A DNA stretch of 64,000 nt, from NCBI GenBank assembly GCA_002812745.2, contig NCSJ02000134.1:46629-110628 (forward strand). Direction: 5' to 3'. Under the pieces are notes generated by a model. That model saw nothing but the letters and a program-made list of their open reading frames with translations, searched no databases and was not told where the DNA came from. This DNA is from Scytalidium lignicola. Lineage: Eukaryota; Ascomycota; Leotiomycetes. Below, piece by piece: positions 23,132-33,183 of the stretch (positions within the stretch are counted from its first letter, which is position 1; each line of letters begins with the position of its first letter). A program made the position numbers and the translations under genes.

Positions 23132-24912
23132 GTGACTTTCACTCAGCCAACAAGTAACTGGTAAGTCCTCGAGTTACAGGAAGCCAAGTTAAGCCTATTT
23201 TAGGACTATTCATCAATAATGAATTCATTCAATCAAACTCTGGAGAAACACTGGAAGCTATAAACCTATACGATGAGTCTAAGATTGCAGATGTAGCCTC
23301 CGCAAGGCCCGAGGATGTCGACATTGCCGTCACTACTGCTCGTAAAGCATTCAACTCTCCTGAATGGCGAGGAATTTCCAAGTCTGCTCGAGGTGAGCTG
23401 TTGGGGAAGTTGGATGATCTTGTTGAACTGGATAAGCTTATTCAGGCAACCATTGATGCGTGGGATAACGGAAAACCATATCAAGACGCAGTTGATATTG
23501 ATATTACTGAGGTCATTAGTGTCCTAAGGTATTATGCTAGGTGGGCAGACAAGATATTTGGACGTACAATTGAAACCGATGATGCGAAACTTGCCTACAC
23601 TAGGCATGAGTCTGTTGGTAAGGAATATTAACAAATTGCATGATAATCTGGAAATTTACTGAAGTTTTAAAGGCGTATGCGGACAAATTATTCCTTGGAA
23701 TTATCCTGCATCGGTTGGTTTCCTAATCCTTATACCTTTTATCACACAATGAGATGTATTGACGAGACATGCAGATGGCGGTATGGAAACTAGGTCCGGC
23801 ACTCGCCTGTAGGAATACCGTTGTTCTGAAGCCTGCAGAACAAACTCCCTTATCTGCACTATATCTAGCTGCTTTAATCAAGGAAGCTGGCTTTCCTCCT
23901 GGGGTGGTGAATATTCTAAATGGTTATGGGCGCACAGTAGGGGCCGCAATAGCCAGTCATCCAGGAATTGATACAATCGCGTTCACTGGCAGTACAACTA
24001 CAGGGAGATTAATAATGAAGGCTGCAGCTGTCAATCTCAAAAATATTACAGTTGAAACAGGAGGTAAAAGCCCACTTATAGTCTTCGCAGACGCTAATCT
24101 CGATTAAGCAATCAAATGGCCACACGTAGGTATCATGAGTGAGTAATGAAATTCCAATTCTCAATCGCAGTTGACACAATTTCTGACTACATAGGCAACA
24201 TGGGACAAATCTGTACAACGACCTCAAGACTGTATGTTGAAGAGAGTATTTATGATGAATTCGTGGAGGGTTTTAAGGAGTTTACTGCTAAGACTTCCGT
24301 TGTTGGGAGTCAATTTGACCCGAAAGTCAACCACAGTCCTCAAGTATCCAAAGCCCAATGTGAAAGGATTTTGAGCTACATCGGCAAAAGATGAGGGAGA
24401 TACAACAAGTAGTGGAACTGCTCCTGGAGAGAAAGGCCTGTTTGTAAAACCTACTATTTTGACCAACGTGAAGGATAATATGACAGTTTCCAGGGAGGAG
24501 ATATTTGGACCAGTCGTCGTCATCCAATCTTTTAAAACTGAAGCTGAAGTCATTGAAAAAGCCAATGACTCTCAGTCTGGATTAGCTGCAGCTGTTTTCA
24601 CTCAAGATATTGTTAGGGCCCATCGTGTCGCTGCAACAATTCACGCAGGAACTGTATGAGTACGTAAATGTACAAGTTTTTTAAATTCTACATATGCTCA
24701 CTCGATACATAGATCAACAGTTCTCAAGATTCTAGCTATGCTGTCCCATTTGGTGGATATAAAGAAAGCGGCATTGGGTGAGAACTCGAATACGCGCTAT
24801 CTGCTTATACAGAGGTCAACGCTGTGCATGGTAAGTCTGGAAATTCCGGTCTTTGCTCTTCAGCTCTTCATCCACTGACCTGAAACAAGTGAATTTGGGA
24901 CTATGGTTCTAG
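23132..24912 (+). pseudogene. Aldehyde dehydrogenase pseudogene (NAD(P)-dependent ALDH family)
   Basis: Almost the whole ALDH fold is readable: LFINNEF, ETWDNGKPY-like [30 protein letters not shown], the [10 protein letters not shown] cofactor region, FTGSTTTG, the general-base ETGGKSP, the catalytic-cysteine segment NMGQICTTTSR, EEIFGPVVV and PFGGYKESGIG. Five introns (23618-23672, 23715-23774, 24139-24194, 24660-24712, 24831-24889) restore the frame. The gene is dead: in-frame stops at 24105-24107 (Gln to TAA), 24657-24659 (Trp to TGA at a splice edge) and 24779-24781 (Arg to TGA), plus a one-base frameshift in the A-run at 24386-24389. All three stops fit C:G-to-T:A transitions. The N-terminus lacks an ATG and has another frame slip near 23,160. 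The enzyme class oxidises aldehydes to acids. Confidence 0.85.
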
Positions 24913-25501
24913 ATGCAACTTACTGTAAATCTCTGTAACTCTGGATAAATGAAGAACAAATAAAGGCTGAAGAACTTTAACTTTAACAATCTTCCAGTGT
25001 AGCGTCTATGAGCAGTATCAGTTAAGCTATTCATATGCACAACCATATCCGTACAATCTTTAGCCAGAATAGGTGTGGCTGAAAACCTTAAAATTTTGAA
25101 ATCGCTCCGGCTCATTGCTTTAAAGACCAGTGAATATAGTTCGCTTGCTGAACAGGCACTTCCGAAGGAATGTTAGCAAGCTGAAATAGGCAAACAAATT
25201 GATTGTAAGATCTGCGATGCAAGGTTCGTTTTCATGAACTCTCGGCCTGCACTATTAGTGTCGAATCGTATCGTTATTTTCAGGACAACATAGCGTATGG
25301 GCTGCACGGAGCACCACGAGTCTGAGAGGAAGATCAATAGCTCTAACAGCTGGTAAGACAGTGAAGGTATGTGTGCATAAGAACGTAAATAAATAACCCC
25401 CTGGTAGCCCTTTACTGTCAATTCCTCATTTGTATGCATTTTCTCTGTTCTAAATCTTACTTCGAAGTACTGCATTGGACTTAGTATATGGAATCTGCAA
25501 A
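24913..25501. other. Intergenic region between two convergent 3' ends
   Basis: The ALDH pseudogene ends on the left and the Zn2Cys6 regulator ends on the right, so this region should hold both terminators. No further gene was recognised. Minus-strand open frames here are short and show no motif. Confidence 0.5.
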
Positions 25502-27667
25502 CTATTGCCAAATATCCCGAGATATCAAGCTAATTCCCGTGCTATCTCCAGATCTTATGTGCTCCATTCTTTCAAGGAAGTCTTCTACGCTTTCCCTTGC
25601 TCCAGGATCTCCCTTTCCCATATGCCGATGCGTTTTTGCCCCCAGATCAGAATGTTCTATAGCCATCCTAGCCTGCTCAAATAAAATCATGCTGGATTGA
25701 TACATCTCTTCGACCTTGTCATTTACACCACTCCTTGCTACAACCCCCAGCAAATTCAGAAATGGCTCAAGAAGTTTAAGATCCGCTTGCACCAGAGGGT
25801 TTGACGGGTCAGAGATAGTATGTATAAGCAATGTTGTCGCGGCCGTAATGAAGATGTGGAGAGCAGTCCTATGACAGTTATCTTTCTGGTCTCAATAATG
25901 GGAGTGGTGCAAACCGAAGATGGCTGCTGGCTTACCAGACACAAGCTAACTTTCTTTGAGGAGTCACGTTAAATAATTTTATGGCACTTCGGGCCTCCAC
26001 AGGATACGTAACTAGAGCTGAAATAATATGTACTCTGACTTCCGATGACTGAATCTCATGATACCAAGGGAAGATGGGTAGGGATTCATGTATGACAGCC
26101 AAGGTCTTGAAATATAAAAGCTGGAGGTAAACTGGATGGCGAGAGGTCTCCGAGGGTGATCCATCCAAGGCTGGGCCAGAAAAATCACAGAAAAGTTCGA
26201 TAGGGACGCTTCCCCTCCACGTTTGAAGTGCCATTTCGAGCTCTTTAGCTGCCGTCGCTCGCTCACTAACAGACTGCTTCCCAGCCTTCACAGATAAGAG
26301 CTGTCTGTATATCTGGCCCTGGATGATGGCTAGTCTGGTTCGGAAGTAGAAAAGATTATGATGAATTTCTCCGGGTTGAACTAGACCGTAATCATTCTCA
26401 GAAGGTGGCTCGATGTCCATGTCTTCGTCACCTTGAGTTGGTGGTTGCCTCGTTTGTAGGCTAATATCTTTGTCGAGAGAGTAAGCCACCCAAAAGACTC
26501 GTATACGTTCCGCACTTTCAACAGCACTTAGTACGGGATACTGGTATTGCCTGTGTAACCCTAAGTTATGCGCGATTTTGATGGCTGATGAAATCAATAA
26601 AGTGATAGGCCTCTGATGTGGCATGGCTATCATTATCATTGCCATTCCCAGCAGTGCTTGCACGGATGCGAGCGTATAGTGTCTCGTCATGAGCTGATTA
26701 GTAGCAGCAAAGGCATTTTGAAAGTAGCCCCAAGCTTCAAGGTCTTCTTTGGGGTCTGAAACCGGCATGTCCCAGTATTGGTACGCAAGTGCGAGCACGA
26801 CGTTCAGAGCTGCCCACCATCCTGGGTCACTGTCACTGCAGTCTAGACCGTATGCAGAGTCGAATTTTGACATAAAAGTATCTTGGTCAAAAATAGGATG
26901 CACAGCGTTAAATCCTTGAAAAAAAATTGTGATGAGGTGTAAAGCCTTCTCTTTTGACGGCAGCTCTTGAAAGATTGGTGTTCCCTTGCCAATGGAATTG
27001 GTATTCCGACGAAAGTTTAGTCTTGGAGTTCCAGAAATGAGCACTATCATGCTGTTAGTGAGGAAAGCTACGTTGGGACTTGGAATACTTTGTTGGGATG
27101 GCGTAGTGATATTTGATGTTTGAGAAACACGGGCAGATTCTTCAATTTCCGGAGGTGCAGAGCCCAATAAGCTCCTACCTAAGGCGTGGGAGGTTATGTA
27201 CGTGGGCTGGTATTCGTTGAAACCCGCTATATCTTGTGCTTTTGGATCGGTGCCGGATTCTAAGTCTCCGGGGAACTTTCGTCCCTCCAGTGGTAGTCTT
27301 AATTGGCCTTCCATCCATGCCAGTCTCTTTTCTAGTTCCTCGACACGCCTATCCCTAAATTCAATTAGTAAATTGTCGTTTAACTTGCCTCTTCCATCCT
27401 CGAATGCTTACCTCGACAGTCGCCTTCGACTTCTTAGGACACTGATCGGGGTGAAATGGCACGGAGTCTTGCTTTTGATGCACTGTGCGCAAAGATCTGA
27501 AATTGGTTCACAGCGAATCTTCTTTTTCCTACAAGTATCGCAGGCCTATTCTTGTCAATAGTGTGACAGCGTATGCCGTTAGGTCGGAGGGTACTGACTC
27601 TAGTAACGAGTCTCCTCACGCTCTCCTCGCTCTCCCTATTCGAATCCAAGCGGAGCGGCTGCGGCAT
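25502..27667 (-). CDS. Zn2Cys6 transcription factor with fungal_trans middle domain
   Basis: Four exons are reconstructed: 27667-27599, 27545-27412, 27354-25936 and 25868-25502. The three introns are 53, 57 and 67 bp with GT..AG ends. The total is 1,989 nt, an exact multiple of three, giving 662 residues. The binuclear zinc cluster spans exon 2: ACDTCRKKKIRC followed by Cys-x2-Cys-x6-Cys (CAQCIKSKTPC), then a basic linker and a short coiled coil (VEELEKRLAWMEGQL). The middle homology region typical of fungal_trans proteins (FHPIFDQDTF-like HPIFDQDTF, the DKDISLQTRQPP segment) lies in exon 3. No stop or frameshift is seen, so it is probably active and nuclear. Its target is unknown. The dead ALDH gene next door may have been one. 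Confidence 0.85.
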
Positions 27668-28361
27668 TATGTTGAAAGTAGATTGGGATTTCGCAATCAG
27701 CGGAAGTTAGGTGTCTTTAGAGAAGTGCAGCGATATATCATAGTAGAAAGGAGCAATTCAGAAGTAGCATTGAACAACGCAAAATGTTTGTAATTGTCGC
27801 CTTAAATCTGTCTAACACGCCTATAGCCGCTAAAGAGTTGATTTCAAAGCAGGTCACCTGACCGGAATCCTGTTTCAATTATGTTAACATGCTTTTCAAG
27901 GGATTTATTACGCTTATCATGCATGGTACGCCTAGTAATTTGCTGAATAAACAAATTCTAATATTTATTACTTTTTATTATATCATATTACTATCTTATC
28001 TTATCTTACAGATACTCTATATTTTATATACTTGTTTGTACAAATTGACAATTTCAATTGTTCGTAAGTCACAAATTATATATTTTGTTAAGTGAATAGT
28101 CCTTAGATTATAGTCGAATAAGCAAATGTACATACAGCGGCAGAGATATTAATTGATTTAAAAGGTAAATATCAGATATATACTAATCTAAGGGTCACGT
28201 GTTACACTAGGTAAGACAGTCGTACAAACGTTACATGCTTTATACTTAGTTTTTAAGAATATTACTTACTACTATATAATTATTACAACTCCTTGAATTT
28301 ACTGAACTTCTTGTTTATTAGCCTTTCTTTACTCCGTGCACATAAGGCTTTAACACTAATT

Positions 28362-28453
28362 CAATAACAATAACAATAACAATAACAATAACAATAACAA
28401 TAACAATAACAATAACAATAACAATAACAATAACAATAACAATAACAATAACA
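28362..28453 (+). repeat. (CAATAA)n hexanucleotide microsatellite
   Basis: About fifteen perfect tandem copies of a six-base unit (CAATAA / AACAAT) with no interruptions, ending in ACAAGATT. It is a simple-sequence repeat in non-coding DNA, likely variable between strains. Confidence 0.95.
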
Positions 28454-29898
28454 AGATTAACAAAATTATTATAATCTAAATATAATCTGTAAAAAATTGC
28501 TTATAAATAAGATAGATTTTTTATTGTTATATGTTATGATTACAACTAAACTATAGCCTGAAGCTCGATAAGGCAGCACTTATACAGAGAACTGTAGTCA
28601 GGTAATATAGAAGATCATAGATTACGTGATGAGTTAGCCCGGTTAGCCAGGCAAGCCAGGCTAATCGTTAGCTACTGATCAGTCTTTAGTAAGGTGGTCG
28701 GAGTAAAAATGACGCATCGAAGGGAATATATTTAAGGCTTGTAAGATTACCACACAAGTGACTTAAACGTCGACAGTGTATCGCTTTTTTCTTTCTGCAG
28801 GCATTCCTCCGACGCCTCTCATCTAGATTTTACAGTGTTTAACCTAGTACTGCTTTGCTTCATGAAAACAAGCCTGAATTTTGACACGGCCATATAGCAC
28901 TCACAACGAGCTACTCGTGCTCTAGTATCTAGGCAAAGCTAACCTGCTTGAACCTGCAATATAGACGCTAGACGCTCAAGCAATGCCTTAGCTAGAAGAC
29001 GCATATTGACTGTCAAACTTCGTATATCCCACACCCTTGATGAATGTCTGCATCCACAGACTATGCGTCTTTTCCTCTGCAAACTTCCAGTAAAGTTTTG
29101 CATACATCTCTACGTCGACCTTATAAATAACTGTCTTGCTTGCCTTCTATTCATTAATATAATAAAACTTATAATAGTTTAATCTTTTCACAAGTAAATT
29201 AAAGTAAGAAATAAATAGCTTACTTGAATTTACAGTCTTCATATACAGTTAAAGCAGCTTAAATCATATATATACTAGCAAACTTTCTAACACCTTAGTC
29301 GAAAAATAACAAGAGAACAATAATATTCAGGATATTTCCAGTGTAGATGAATATCCTTAAAGTAAAANGCAAAAAGCTACGTAAAATTGAAGGCAGCTTG
29401 TTATACAATAACAAAAGCACTAATAACATTAATTATTATATCTTAAAAAGCAAACAAGTCCTGAAGTAAGATGAACGTCAAAGTGTTAATTACGAATTTT
29501 CAGTAGGAATTCAAAGGCATCTTCAAGTACTAAAGCTTATTATTATAAACGACTATACTTAAAATACTAAATACTTTATTAACCCTCTTAAATACATTAA
29601 CAACATCATCAGAGTTAGCAAAATCACTTATAATATTCAGTTGATTGTTCATACTATTTGCCCCATCCAATGATCGCACAGTAAAGGCAACCTTATAACT
29701 TCTCAAGGCAAAAGCCTAAGTGACTGCTTGGCTAATATTTAGTCTTGCTCCAAGGATGAGGATGACTGGGGATGTGCTAAGCATAATTCTGAGTGTAAGG
29801 AGAGGTCAGAGCATTCGGGTGCAAGTACTAAACCCTTCGTCTAGTATATAAATAGACAGATGTTTATTACAGCTGCTTAAGCTTAAGAGAGGTATCTA

Positions 29899-30004
29899 AA
29901 TGCAGCATTAGTCAAACGATTCGGGGCGGCGACAATCTTACCCGTAATATTAATGCAGCATTAGTCAAACGATTCGGGGCGGCGACAATCCTGCCCGTGA
30001 TATT
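29899..30004 (+). repeat. Two tandem copies of a 53-bp unit upstream of the SDR gene
   Basis: Copies at 29899-29951 and 29952-30004 share the GC-rich core TCGGGGCGGCGACAATC and differ in only three places near their right ends. All three differences are transitions in which the first copy has T or A where the second has C or G. The pair lies about 340 bp before the probable SDR start and could act as a duplicated upstream element or be a chance duplication. Confidence 0.85.
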
Positions 30005-30341
30005 TATAATCAATAAGAGCAGCAGCCTCATAGATAGAACAATTTTAATTTCCCGGCTTTTTATAACTTGATGATTTATAATAGCATCTATTCAGCATAA
30101 CGTGCAGCGCGGAACTGCGCTAGAAAGTTGCCAATCACATATGTCAGCAAGGTCAAAAAGTCGCCAGTCGCCAATTGCAGGTCTTGATTTGTCATGGCGC
30201 AAGAAGATATGTGCGCAGGCATTTCTCGTAGCGCTCAACAGCCTTTAAAGTCATCGATCTCCGCAATGTTTTGAAGTGTATACTTATCCTCAGGTAAGCA
30301 TTTCTTTAGCTTTTATGCAACTCCAACAAAAGATGCACAAC

Positions 30342-31076
30342 ATGACTAGACTGAATGGAAAGACTGCCGTGATCACTGGCGGCGCTACCGGCATCGGCCG
30401 CGCAGCGGCAAAGCGCTTCATCGAGGAGGGCGCGTTCGTCTTCATCTTTGGCCGCCGACAGGAAGCGCTCGACGCGGCTCTAGCCGACCTCGGTCCCAAT
30501 GCCCGCGCGGTGAAAGGCTCAGTCTCCGATCTGGCCGACCTCGACCGACTCTACGCGGCGGTAAAGGCCGAGCGTGGAACCCTCGACATCATCTTCGCCA
30601 ATGCCGGGGCGGGAAGCCAGCTTCCGCTCGGCGAGATCACCGTTGAGCACTGTGACGAAATCCTCGACACCAATGTGAAGGGTTCAATCTTCACGGTCCA
30701 GAAGGCGCTGCCGCTGATGGGCAAGGGCGGTTCGATCATCCTAACCGGATCGAGCGCTGGCACTACGGGCGCCCCAGCATTTAGCCTTTACGGCGCGAGC
30801 AAGGCGGCTGTACGCAACCTCGCACGGACCTGGGCAGAGGACCTGAAGGGCACCGGCATCCGGGTAAACGTGCTGTCGCCCGGGCCGACGGCAACCGAAC
30901 TCGCGAAGGAAGCGCTAGGCGAGGAGGGCATGAAGGTCTTCGCCTCGCTCAATCCGCTCCAGCGCATGGCCGATCCGGCGGAAATTGGTGCGGTGGCTGC
31001 CTTTCTCGCGTCGCAGGACAGCAGTTTCATGACTGCCAGCGAGGTTGCTGTCGACGGCGGCCTCGCGCAAATCTGA
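30342..31076 (+). CDS. Short-chain dehydrogenase/reductase of bacterial character
   Basis: A 244-residue, intronless classical SDR using NAD(P)H. It shows the Rossmann motif TGGATGIG, the NAGAG turn, a catalytic Ser in TGSSAG, the Tyr-x3-Lys pair in LYGASK, SPGPTATEL, and the typical end VAVDGGLAQI. The body is strikingly GC-rich with C/G at most third positions, unlike any neighbour. The protein reads like 3-oxoacyl-ACP-reductase-type SDRs of alphaproteobacteria. I chose the ATG before TRLNGKT because family members begin there. An in-frame ATG at 30276 would add 22 residues, but a GTAAG..TTTAG pair between them could also be a tiny splice or leader feature. Substrate is unknown. No stop or frameshift is seen, so it is probably expressed and cytosolic. 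A bacterial origin is an inference. Confidence 0.85.
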   Translation: MTRLNGKTAVITGGATGIGRAAAKRFIEEGAFVFIFGRRQEALDAALADLGPNARAVKGSVSDLADLDRLYAAVKAERGTLDIIFANAGAGSQLPLGEITVEHCDEILDTNVKGSIFTVQKALPLMGKGGSIILTGSSAGTTGAPAFSLYGASKAAVRNLARTWAEDLKGTGIRVNVLSPGPTATELAKEALGEEGMKVFASLNPLQRMADPAEIGAVAAFLASQDSSFMTASEVAVDGGLAQI

Positions 31077-31329
31077 CGTGTTACGCGCGGGCGGTCTTGG
31101 CAGGCTTAAGCTAGTGCTAGATGCTAGAGAACTTCGTCCCTCAATTATTACGAAGAGGTTACTTGTCCATTTTAACAATGAAGGACGCAGCTTAAGACTA
31201 CAAGCAATATACTTTACATATATACAAAATTATAATAATTTAACAATTTCTATAAAGTTTTAAAATTAATATAATACTTAAAACTTTTATGCTGGGTATG
31301 ATGGCGCCAGAAACGGATATTTGCATTGT

Positions 31330-31475
31330 TTGCACATCTTCGCCACAGAGTTTCGATGGAGGGGCAGGCACGTGGTCGCCGGGGACGACGTAGGTGACTG
31401 CCGGGCCGGCTACGAGCACTATACTCCCCGGACCGCTTGCTCGACGATGCCGGCGCCTTCTGCATGTATGGGGAA
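31330..31475 (-). pseudogene. Fragment of a zinc-dependent alcohol dehydrogenase (GroES-like part)
   Basis: On the minus strand one frame reads AEGAGIVEQAVRGV, like the HEGAGIVE signature of zinc alcohol dehydrogenases. A neighbouring frame then reads GPAVTYVVPGDHV, the following PGDHV signature, and a LCGEDV stretch sits where the structural-zinc loop begins. At least one frameshift and two stops separate them. The piece is GC-rich like the SDR gene 250 bp upstream, so both may share an origin. Too short to assign substrate. Confidence 0.45.
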
Positions 31476-31593
31476 GCAGATTCAGAGAAAAGACCGGGTA
31501 GAAAGGGCAGGGCGGGAAAAAGTAGGAAGGATGTGAATGTGATGCTCTTCTGGGATGGAGATCCTTGACGCCTTGAACTAAGTGTTATAGTCA

Positions 31594-32035
31594 TATATAT
31601 ACCACAATATTATACCAGTCCAGGAAGGTCGTAGTTGAAAACCACCCTCTAATAAGAGGTAGGGACCCAAACATGTAAGGGAGACTCTGTTGGCAACACT
31701 GATGACGAAGGGAAAGCATGACCGAGAGGTGATTGAAGAATAGGACTACCTAAATGCTGACTTTTATAATTTATCAGTCAGTCCACTGAATGCATAATCA
31801 ACATCCCATTACGACGTTGTGAGGTTTTTTGCAACGCCAATAAAATCGTCTTCCTCCTTGGCCAGCAGCTGAAAAGTTCACAAATAACAAAATTTCATTC
31901 TTATAAACTAAAGTCTTTACTAGATCTAAATTATGTATCCTATTGGGAAAGCCACCAAGTTTGACATCAAATAGCATATCATAATATCTAGAAGGTCGAG
32001 TACAGTATCAACTTACCTCTAGCTTCAACCTATAA
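31594..32035. other. Intergenic DNA, nothing recognised
   Basis: No reading frame or motif of note. The FMO pseudogene ends on the right, so its old terminator should be here. Confidence 0.45.
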
Positions 32036-33183
32036 CTACTTCTTCAGACCTAGTTCTATTGCCTTGATCTGCAATGCGAGCAACAGGCTGTAGTATCTTG
32101 CAAGAGCTAGATTGCCGCCCATGAACCAGAACCTAGGATGTCTTGTTGGGCGCCACATACCCCGTAACTCACCCTCTTCATCTAAGCCCCATACATCATC
32201 CACAGACTCTGCGATCTCATCACCAAAGATCTTCCTCGTTGTGCTCCGCATATTCTGGTAGCCGGTCGCGAAAATAATCTCATCTGCTTCGGCTTCACGC
32301 CCATCTGCAAAGACGACTGAGTGGTCTTTGATGGCGGAAATCTGTGTCCCCTGAATAATGTGAATCTTCTTGTCGGCAATAAGCTGTGAGCACCCAACAT
32401 CAATATAGTAGCCACCGCCACGCTGATAGTATTTCATGGAGAAGCCAGAATCATCAGGCGCTTGGTCCGTCTTGAAACCAACGGCGGCCAGAGACTTTTG
32501 TAAATTCGCATCGCGACGGGCAATCTCAGCGGCAATATCAACGCCGATCAACTTTAGCACAGGGAGAGGCGTGCCATAATTGACCAAATCAGCGTCTTCT
32601 ACAGGTAGCTATACACATGTTAGTATACTGATAAAAATGAATAATAAGATTAAAGTTATATTACTCCATTCTCATTATAGAGTGCACCAAGGGCCACATC
32701 AAGGCCGTTCTTACTCGAACATTACATATGTAGAACTTCTTTGTACCATGGTCACATCGTAGCCCTTCTCATACTACCAAGCCTATGTTAGTTTGAATCT
32801 CTGTAGTATATATAGATGACTTACAAAGTCTTGGGCAATGTCATGTGCGCTATTACAAGAGCCAACTACCACAGCCCTCTTACCCTTGCCATCTGAACGA
32901 GCACCTAGGAATTCAGAAGAATGACAGAGCCTATCTCCTTTAAATTCTGAAATACCAGGAATATAGCTTGGGAAACTCTTTTCTCCCGAATGCCCAGTAG
33001 CTTGGATGATATGCTTAGGATGTAGGGTAACTAAACTCCGCATTATCCCAACAAAAATAAACCAAGAAAACCAACATAATTGGAGCAAGAGCACTAAAGG
33101 GTCAAGCTACGGTAAGCTGCTTACCATGCTCCGTCAGGCCGTTGTATATCCTACCTGGAGGAGACTTGAAGTCTAACTAGCTT
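32036..33183 (-). pseudogene. Flavin-containing monooxygenase pseudogene, 5' end cut by a Tc1-like element
   Basis: Exons 33125 and up, 33035-32825, 32773-32665 and 32608-32036 are separated by introns 33036-33124, 32774-32824 and 32609-32664. Readable motifs are LHPKHIIQATG, the NADPH-binding VVVGSCNSAHDIAQDF, YEKGYDVTMVQRSSTYVM, the FATGYQ signature and the end MGGNLALARYYSLLLALQIKA. This matches fungal FMO-type oxygenases of about 600 residues, which hydroxylate or oxidise small molecules with FAD and NADPH. The FAD-binding N-terminus is missing because a Tc1-like transposon begins at 33,184. Other lesions are an extra T near 32,718 (the STYVM/SSKNGL joint) and an in-frame TAG at 33151-33153. 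The far side of the transposon was searched for the missing N-terminus without a convincing match. Confidence 0.8.

Larger units (their letters stand above)
27668..30275. other. Long intergenic region with a microsatellite and a tandem repeat
   Basis: No gene could be supported. The region is AT-rich around 27,880-28,350 and mixed afterwards. About 33 codons stay open on the minus strand near 29,030-29,130 and read like a protein fragment, but I do not recognise it. A 22-bp near-palindrome (TTAGCC..GGCTAA arms) lies near 28,648. It presumably contains the promoters of the regulator on the left and the SDR gene on the right. Confidence 0.5.

Noticed and set aside
27196..27793. Plus-strand frames across the start of the Zn2Cys6 regulator
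   Set aside because: They are antisense to exons with a clear zinc cluster and splice signals.
28362..28453. Tandem hexanucleotide array as a CRISPR
   Set aside because: Contiguous perfect units without spacers. It is a eukaryotic microsatellite and the window is fungal.
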